6,595 nucleotides of DNA from Bacteroidota bacterium (lineage in GTDB: Bacteria; Bacteroidota; Bacteroidia; Chitinophagales; Chitinophagaceae), in NCBI GenBank assembly GCA_021780705.1, contig JAJXYG010000341.1, forward strand, positions 1 through 6,595, read 5' to 3'. Position numbers and translations under genes: made by a program. Within the stretch, counting starts at the first letter, position 1. Each line of letters begins with the position of its first letter. Under the pieces are notes generated by a model that made no database searches, was not told the origin of the DNA, and worked only from the letters and a program-made list of their open reading frames with translations. Shown here in pieces: positions 1 through 4,507 of the stretch.

Positions 1-728
1 TTTGAAACGGTACCACCTTGTCTTCCGGAACTGTCCAGTAGCCATTGGTTTTCTTGAGGGTTTTCCAGGTGGCCGGTGGCGACCACAGCGTACTCTTTGG
101 GAAGGGTAATTTGTACCTTAAAACTACCAAATTCTCCGAAGGAATTACCCTGCTCAAGGCAGGTCAAAGGATGCCATCCATCGCGGTCATACACAGCCGG
201 CTTCGGATACCAGTGGATGATCTGGAAGCGCTGCTCACGGTACCCCATACCTGAAAATATATTGGGTAATTTTTCATGAAACGGGGTCGTGATCCGGATC
301 GTGCCTCCCGGAGCCAGCGGATGGGGTAGGATCAGCCTGGCCACATCAATAATTGAAGGTTGCTGATCCAGATTTGCGGTGATTCCGTCCACCTTGAAGT
401 CAAGCCGGTTGAGGTAACCCCGCTGTGGATCGTTGGAAAAATAGAAGTTGGTTTGTCCATGCCGCAGCAACTGATCACTTAAGTTGGTACGGTCACTTTT
501 ATAGGCATTGGGCCAGAGCTCAAACCAGATATAGTGAAGGGTGTCTGGGGAATGATTGGTATAAAGCAGGTCCTCAAATCCATCCAGGGTGTGGCTTGAA
601 TCTACCAGGTTGACCCGGATGTGGTAGTGTACCTCTTGCTGGAAATAGGGACGCGACACCTGGGCTTTCAGGTGGTAAGCAGTAAGGAGGAAGAGCACCC
701 AAAGTAAAAGGCCGGTTCTTTTCAACAC
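1..728 (-). CDS. Secreted M1-family metallopeptidase-like protein, N-terminal part (3' end outside window)
   Basis: About 242 codons are visible before the gene leaves the left edge. The protein opens with a clear signal peptide: KR, then a hydrophobic stretch LLLWVLFLLTAYHL ending in KAQ, so it is exported. The mature part carries segments I recognise from the N-terminal beta domain of Bacteroidota M1 (gluzincin) peptidases: a YHIRVNLVDSSHTLDGFE stretch, then LHYIWFELWPNAY, and further on HWYPKPAVYDRDGWHP followed by FGEFGSFKVQITLP. The zinc-binding HExxH region would lie beyond the window, so catalytic competence cannot be judged. The start is uncertain. GTG at 728 or TTG at 725 (giving MKRTGLLL) fits the signal peptide best. 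An in-frame ATG at 765-767 would add 13 residues of atypical leader and lies upstream of a candidate -7 box. It follows the sugar transferase gene by about 80 nt in the same direction. Family assignment is fairly sure; substrate is unknown. Confidence 0.8.
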   Translation of the reverse strand, partial: MLKRTGLLLWVLFLLTAYHLKAQVSRPYFQQEVHYHIRVNLVDSSHTLDGFEDLLYTNHSPDTLHYIWFELWPNAYKSDRTNLSDQLLRHGQTNFYFSNDPQRGYLNRLDFKVDGITANLDQQPSIIDVARLILPHPLAPGGTIRITTPFHEKLPNIFSGMGYREQRFQIIHWYPKPAVYDRDGWHPLTCLEQGNSFGEFGSFKVQITLPKEYAVVATGHLENPQENQWLLDSSGRQGGTVS

Positions 729-739
729 TGTTGTTTCAC

Positions 740-747
740 CAAATATA
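740..747 (-). promoter_or_regulatory. Candidate Bacteroidota -7 promoter box for the M1 peptidase gene
   Basis: On the minus strand this reads TATATTTG, an exact match to the Bacteroidota -7 consensus TAnnTTTG. I see no good TTTG-type -33 element at the expected distance upstream, and the leader to the GTG/TTG start would be only about ten bases. If real, it allows the peptidase gene to be transcribed apart from the sugar transferase, and it excludes the upstream ATG at 765-767 as the start for that transcript. Confidence 0.3.
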
Positions 748-811
748 GAAAATATATGGCCTGGCATTCCTGATAAACTGTGCTGCAGGAAAGCAGCCCT
801 CCTGAATCCGG

Positions 812-2206
812 CTATTTCCCTTTTCCTGAAAGGATGATCCGGATGGAATGTATCATGATTTTGAGATCCAGCAGCAGGGAAATGTTTTCGATATAGATCA
901 GATCGAACTGCATACGTTCTACCATTTCCTCCAGATTCTCCGCATAACCATATCGCACCATTCCCCAGCTGGTCAAGCCTGGTTTGACTTTTAACAGGTA
1001 TTTGTATTGGGGGTAGGTTTGGGTGAGGGCATCGATATAATATTTTCTTTCTGGCCTTGGACCTACCAGACTCATTTCCCCTTTGAGGATATTCCACAAT
1101 TGTGGAAGTTCATCCAGCCGCCACCGGCGCATGATCTTTCCCCAGGGAGTAATTCGGGGATCACTGTGGCTGCTGAGCATGGGGCCTTCCTTTTCTGCGT
1201 CGGATACCATGGACCGGAATTTCAGGATGGTGAAGGGCTTGCCCTTATAGCCTATCCGTTCCTGGGTAAACAGGATGCTTCCTTTTGAGGATAGCCGGGT
1301 CCGGAGTGCGATGTAGAAAATAAGAGGGGAAAGAACCACAAGACCCAGGGCGGAAATCACCACATCGGTCAGCCTCTTGATATTTTGCTGCCAGGGTTCC
1401 ATCAAGCCCAGGTTGATTTCTATCAGCGGGGTACCCATGACATTATAGGTTCTTACCGCTCCGCTCAACACGTCAATTTCATCGGGAAGTATTTTAACTT
1501 GGACTTCCCTTTCTGAAAGGAGCTGGAAGATGGACTGGACCCACACCTTGTCATTTTTTTCAATTGCAATAATAACCACCTGGATCTTGTTCTGGTCTAT
1601 CACCTGGAGTAGTAAGTTCAGGTGTCCCAGGTGGGTAACTTTTTGAAGCAGGCTGGGGTCCACTTCTTCCCCGGTGGAGAGGTAGCCCACAATCCGGTAA
1701 CCGGTCTTTTCCAAATTGCCGGTAATATCCTCATAAAGCGACCAGGCCTTTTTGCCGCCGCCCACTATCAGGGTATTGAACCAGATTTGTTGTTTTTGCA
1801 GCTGGTGATGCGCTACGGACAGGATCACAAACCTGAGCAGGAAGGTCATTCCAAACTGTATGGGCATGCCCGCCAGGAACCATTGGCTGACTTTTGAATA
1901 ATCCGGGTGATGAAAAAACAGAAATAGGCAGATCAGGGCAATAGTACCTCCAGTGAGGGTACTCAGGATGGTCAGCCACATTTCGTGCAACCGGGATTTA
2001 TAATAGATTCGTCCATAGGCCCCGAACAACTGGTACACACTCAACCAGGCCAGGGGATACCCTATCCATCCTATAAACAAGGCAGGGTCCCCTTTCCAGC
2101 CTGCACCAATTCCCTGCCCATACAGGCAATAAAGGATTGTCCACGAAATTAGCGCTGCCATCCAGTCACAGAGTGCATAATGCAGCGGGCGAATTTGCTT
2201 GGCCAA
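812..2206 (-). CDS. Polyprenyl-phosphate sugar-1-phosphate transferase (WcaJ/WbaP-like initiating glycosyltransferase)
   Basis: This inner-membrane enzyme transfers a sugar-1-phosphate from a nucleotide sugar to undecaprenyl phosphate, the first step of exopolysaccharide or O-antigen type glycan assembly. At 464 aa it has the usual length. It shows four N-terminal membrane helices (about 10-30, 41-62, 78-99, 109-130) and a Rossmann-like CoA-binding-type domain with VGGGKKA at 148-154. A further hydrophobic segment at 282-300 holds the Ser-Pro pair (293-294) typical of the re-entrant helix. The C-terminal bacterial sugar transferase domain (PF02397 type) follows, with FTQERIG 313-319, KFRSM 329-333, the catalytic Asp-Glu pair D365-E366 in RRWRLDELPQLWN, VGPRPE 381-386 and KPGLTSWG 408-415. 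All key residues are present. The start is TTG, because no in-frame ATG or GTG lies between the nearest upstream stop and Met16, and RPLHYAL upstream of Met16 looks like family sequence. It begins 14 nt after the oxidoreductase stop, so the two are probably co-transcribed. The sugar (glucose, galactose or other) cannot be told. Confidence 0.92.
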   Translation of the reverse strand: MAKQIRPLHYALCDWMAALISWTILYCLYGQGIGAGWKGDPALFIGWIGYPLAWLSVYQLFGAYGRIYYKSRLHEMWLTILSTLTGGTIALICLFLFFHHPDYSKVSQWFLAGMPIQFGMTFLLRFVILSVAHHQLQKQQIWFNTLIVGGGKKAWSLYEDITGNLEKTGYRIVGYLSTGEEVDPSLLQKVTHLGHLNLLLQVIDQNKIQVVIIAIEKNDKVWVQSIFQLLSEREVQVKILPDEIDVLSGAVRTYNVMGTPLIEINLGLMEPWQQNIKRLTDVVISALGLVVLSPLIFYIALRTRLSSKGSILFTQERIGYKGKPFTILKFRSMVSDAEKEGPMLSSHSDPRITPWGKIMRRWRLDELPQLWNILKGEMSLVGPRPERKYYIDALTQTYPQYKYLLKVKPGLTSWGMVRYGYAENLEEMVERMQFDLIYIENISLLLDLKIMIHSIRIILSGKGK

Positions 2207-2220
2207 AATGTATATGATCT

Positions 2221-3192
2221 TTAGTTGATTTGATTGCGGTTGATTTTGTCCAGAATCTGGTGGGCAACCTCCATGGCCCGGTAGCCATCGATTTCACTTA
2301 CGGTGACGGGGTGATCTCCGGTGATGGCCTCGGAAAATGAAAGCAGCTCTTCCCGGATGGCGTTGTTTTCCTTGATGGCCGGTGCGGAAATGGCAATGGT
2401 TTTCTTTCCGGATTTGGTTTCTATATCAAAGGAGAACACATTGGTATCCGTGGGGGATTTGTACTTGATGATCTCGGTTTTTTTATCGAGAAAGTCAATG
2501 CTGATATAGCTGTCCTTCTGGAAAAGCCGCATCTTTCTCATTCTTTTCATACTAATTCTCGAAGAGGTCAGGTTGGCCACACAGCCATTGTCGAATTCAA
2601 TTCGCACATTGGCAATATCCGGGGTATCGGAGAGCACGTTCACCCCATTGGCAAAGACATTTTTCACATTGCTTTTGACCATGCTCAGAATCAGGTCAAT
2701 GTCATGGATCATGAGATCCAGGATGACACTGACATCGGTGCCTCTCGGGTTAAACTGGGCCAGTCGGTGTACTTCGATAAACATCGGCTTCAGAGGGTAG
2801 TCTTTCAGTGCCAGGAAGGCCGGATTGAATCGTTCCACATGACCGACCTGCATTTTGATATGGGCCTCCTTGGCCAGATTCACAATCTCACGGGCTTCCT
2901 GGATTGTATTGGCCAGGGGTTTTTCCACAAATACATGCTTGCTTTTGAGAATGGCCATCTTGCATAATTCATAGTGGAAGGTAGTAGGTGCCACAATATC
3001 AGCCACATCACAGTCTTCAATCAGGGATTGGGGGTCACCGTAACGCTTGAGCCCATAGGAGGCCACCACTTCCCTGGCATTTTCTTCGGAAGGATCATAA
3101 AAACCAATGATTTCAGCAGAGGGGATTTGTTTCCAGTTGTTTAGGTGGAATTTGCCCAAATGGCCGACTCCGAAGACGCCTACTCTTAGCAT
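2221..3192 (-). CDS. Gfo/Idh/MocA-family NAD(P)-dependent oxidoreductase, possibly acting on a UDP-sugar (GnnA-like)
   Basis: A 323-aa cytoplasmic dehydrogenase of the usual length. The N-terminal Rossmann fold opens with MLRVGVFGVGHLGKFH and has the dinucleotide-binding glycines G8, G10 and G13. The family EKP motif is at 90-92, with K91 the expected catalytic lysine. QVGHVERFNPA at 115-125 and DLMIHDID at 159-166 (H163-D164) lie in the substrate-binding C-terminal domain. The GHLGKFH and VGHVERFNP signatures remind me of GnnA, the UDP-GlcNAc 3-dehydrogenase of lipid A diamino-sugar synthesis, but no GnnB aminotransferase is in the window, so the substrate is inference only. I chose ATG 3190-3192. 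The frame stays open upstream to about 3276, but that extension would translate straight through the hairpin terminator at 3240-3269 and adds non-family sequence before MLRVGVFG. The next gene is 14 nt downstream, which suggests joint transcription with the sugar transferase. Confidence 0.9.
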   Translation of the reverse strand: MLRVGVFGVGHLGKFHLNNWKQIPSAEIIGFYDPSEENAREVVASYGLKRYGDPQSLIEDCDVADIVAPTTFHYELCKMAILKSKHVFVEKPLANTIQEAREIVNLAKEAHIKMQVGHVERFNPAFLALKDYPLKPMFIEVHRLAQFNPRGTDVSVILDLMIHDIDLILSMVKSNVKNVFANGVNVLSDTPDIANVRIEFDNGCVANLTSSRISMKRMRKMRLFQKDSYISIDFLDKKTEIIKYKSPTDTNVFSFDIETKSGKKTIAISAPAIKENNAIREELLSFSEAITGDHPVTVSEIDGYRAMEVAHQILDKINRNQIN

Positions 3193-3210
3193 AGTGGATG
3201 GTATTTGAGA

Positions 3211-3239
3211 TAAAGATACCACCCCTGAATTAATCCAAA
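3211..3239 (-). promoter_or_regulatory. Candidate promoter of the oxidoreductase-sugar transferase unit
   Basis: On the minus strand TTTG (3239-3236) is followed after 17 nt by TATCTTTA (3218-3211). This fits the Bacteroidota -33 TTTG and -7 TAnnTTTG pattern with one mismatch, the final A. The -7 box ends 18 nt before the ATG at 3192. The -33 element directly touches the upstream terminator hairpin, which is a sensible place for a new transcription unit to begin. It rests on pattern match and position only. Confidence 0.4.
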
Positions 3240-3269
3240 CAAAAAACCGGTTTTGAGGCCGGTTTTTTG
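3240..3269 (-). terminator. Intrinsic terminator after the L,D-transpeptidase gene (symmetrical, potentially bidirectional)
   Basis: A perfect 11-bp inverted repeat, CAAAAAACCGG and CCGGTTTTTTG, encloses an 8-nt loop. The CCGG core is flanked by A and T runs, so on either strand it forms a GC hairpin followed by a run of six T. It lies 47 nt beyond the TGA of the transpeptidase gene, the right position to end that transcript before the oxidoreductase gene. Confidence 0.85.
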
Positions 3270-3315
3270 GAGTCAATATCTTGATACGGGTCCTTCCTTT
3301 GAGGATTCCTGGAGT

Positions 3316-4104
3316 TCAGGATTTGGCATAAGAGTCAATGGCACTTCTCAGGAAAACTGAATGGGATAAGTAATTTTTGTTGGGACTGTAAAAGAAGAGG
3401 CAACTGCCGTCCTTGATCGTTTCAATCAGGGGCTTATAGACACTCTTCGGGATGGCAGGACAACCGAGGCTTCTGCCCAAATACCCTCTTTCCCGGATAT
3501 AATTCTCACTGGCATAGGATGCACAATGCATTACAATGGCCCTTTTATAGGCATTGTTATTGATTCCTTTTTCTTCTCCGTCCAGGCGAAGGGAATATCC
3601 ATGCTCCCCGTCATAGGTTTCTCCTGTCACATAAAAGCCCAGTGAGCTCTTGTTGCTTCTGGGATTATTGGAGAATTCCCGGGCGAATTCAAGTCCTGAA
3701 TTCTTCCCATGGGCAACATAGGTATTGAAAAGAACCTTGTAATTCTTGATGTCAAGGACAAAAAGCCGCTTGGTCGCGGAGGAAAGGCTGAAATCAATAA
3801 TGGAGATAATGGAGTCATTGGTGAGTTTGCCCATTGAGCGAAGGGTTTTGTAACCGATCATGGCAAAATCGAATGCCTGTCTGCTCAGGTCCAGATCTCC
3901 GAGGTGCAGACTGTCGTAAACGCTTATCTTCCTTTCTCCAGGTACCTCCCCATTATTGGTGGTAGACACCATGGGATGATCTATCGTTGAAGGTACCGAA
4001 AGGCTTAAAGGCCCGGCTGGTCTGGCAAAGACAAAAGGCAGCTGAAGGCTCAAAATCAACACGGATGTAAATAGGTAAGAAAGCTTCTTTTTAGGTTTTT
4101 TCAT
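3316..4104 (-). CDS. Exported murein L,D-transpeptidase-like protein (YkuD_2 type)
   Basis: A 262-aa protein with an N-terminal signal peptide: basic MKKPKKK, hydrophobic about 9-26, likely cleavage after A27 (FVFA-RP), no lipobox cysteine. It should therefore act in the periplasm on peptidoglycan. The C-terminal two-thirds match the catalytic-domain family of murein L,D-transpeptidases as I know it: IIDFSLSSATKRLFVLD (102-118), AHGKNSG (131-137), a SSLGFYVTGE segment (153-162), then H193 and GRSLGCPAIP (210-219) with C215 the expected catalytic nucleophile. Such enzymes form or exchange 3-3 crosslinks, or anchor proteins. One oddity is that the histidine is followed by Cys (MHCA) where L,D-transpeptidases usually have HG. 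The start ATG at 4102-4104 gives the signal peptide directly; no Shine-Dalgarno is evident. The gene appears to be transcribed alone, with the terminator at 3240-3269 behind it and recG divergent upstream. I found no convincing -33/-7 pair in front of it. Confidence 0.85.
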   Translation of the reverse strand: MKKPKKKLSYLFTSVLILSLQLPFVFARPAGPLSLSVPSTIDHPMVSTTNNGEVPGERKISVYDSLHLGDLDLSRQAFDFAMIGYKTLRSMGKLTNDSIISIIDFSLSSATKRLFVLDIKNYKVLFNTYVAHGKNSGLEFAREFSNNPRSNKSSLGFYVTGETYDGEHGYSLRLDGEEKGINNNAYKRAIVMHCASYASENYIRERGYLGRSLGCPAIPKSVYKPLIETIKDGSCLFFYSPNKNYLSHSVFLRSAIDSYAKS

Positions 4105-4250
4105 TGGGGAATATTGTATTGGTTAGGATTTTTCTTAGGTTATGGGTTGTCGTTCTTTTTGCAAATCGGGCATTTTGAATGAAGCTATTTTCAAATGCGT
4201 AGCACTAAAATTGGATTTTTTGATTCTCAAAGTGGTTAAAATTAGGTTCC

Positions 4251-4367
4251 GAAAGGGGTTTGGCCTAATTCCAACGCCGGTGATTTTCCACAAAAGTTAA
4301 TATTTTAAGATTTTTTTAACACTTGAAATAAGAACCTTTTAAAAGGTAACTATTTTGAAAGGGGTTT
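4251..4367. repeat. 11-bp direct repeat GAAAGGGGTTT (4251-4261 and 4357-4367)
   Basis: The 11-mer GAAAGGGGTTT occurs twice in the same orientation, 106 bp apart, in the non-coding gap between two divergent genes. The flanks differ, so these are not ends of a longer duplication. It could be a paired regulator site or chance in a compositionally biased stretch. No known binding motif is recognised. Confidence 0.4.
4334..4347. promoter_or_regulatory. Perfect 14-bp palindrome, possible operator
   Basis: ACCTTTTAAAAGGT is an uninterrupted perfect palindrome in the divergent intergenic region, about 100 bp upstream of the candidate recG -33 box and ten bases before the second copy of the 11-bp repeat. 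It lacks the T-run and loop of an intrinsic terminator, and no gene ends nearby. A dimeric regulator site is possible, but the regulator is unknown. Confidence 0.35.
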
Positions 4368-4444
4368 ATTGCCCTGTTTCCGCCTTACTTTTCCACATTT
4401 TTTAATTTGGGCCCGGGTAGGATGAGATGAGAACGGGGGAGTGG

Positions 4445-4475
4445 TTCGGGGGGTGAAAGTAGCCGCTTATCTTTG
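4445..4475 (+). promoter_or_regulatory. Candidate promoter of recG
   Basis: TATCTTTG at 4468-4475 matches the Bacteroidota -7 consensus TAnnTTTG exactly. A TTCG at 4445-4448, one base off the -33 TTTG, sits 19 nt upstream, which is an ideal spacing. Transcription would start near 4480, leaving a leader of roughly 28 nt before the proposed ATA start at 4508 and placing any start codon between about 4480 and the family-conserved N-terminus. Confidence 0.5.
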
Positions 4476-4507
4476 TAAAAAGATTTCCCATAACACTTAA
4501 TACCCAC

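Larger units (their letters stand above)
4105..4507. other. Divergent intergenic region between the transpeptidase gene and recG
   Basis: About 400 bp without a supportable gene. It is AT-rich near the transpeptidase side and becomes G-rich from about 4410. It holds a 14-bp palindrome, an 11-bp direct repeat and the candidate recG promoter, each listed separately. Short open frames such as one starting at GTG 4453 end before recG and have no recognisable content. No tRNA or riboswitch fold was apparent by eye. Confidence 0.6.

Noticed and set aside
45..613. Short plus-strand open frames opposite the M1 peptidase gene.
   Set aside because: The minus strand encodes a continuous recognisable secreted peptidase; the plus-strand frames have no recognisable features.
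782..804. Small overlapping hairpins (GCTGC/GCAGC at 782-797 and CAGGA/TCCTG at 786-804) after the sugar transferase stop, considered as a terminator.
   Set aside because: The stems are only 5 bp and no T-run follows on the minus strand, so this is not a convincing intrinsic terminator.
3193..3276. N-terminal extension of the oxidoreductase to a start near 3276.
   Set aside because: It would translate through the hairpin terminator and precede the canonical MLRVGVFGVG Rossmann start with unrelated residues.
3307..3321. TCCTG/CAGGA inverted repeat over the transpeptidase stop codon.
   Set aside because: It has a 5-bp stem without a T-run; the strong hairpin at 3240-3269 explains termination.
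4237..4298. Possible minus-strand -7 boxes for the transpeptidase gene (TAATTTTA at 4244-4237, AACTTTTG at 4298-4291).
   Set aside because: Each deviates from TAnnTTTG and lacks a -33 partner at a proper distance; this is close to chance level in AT-rich DNA.
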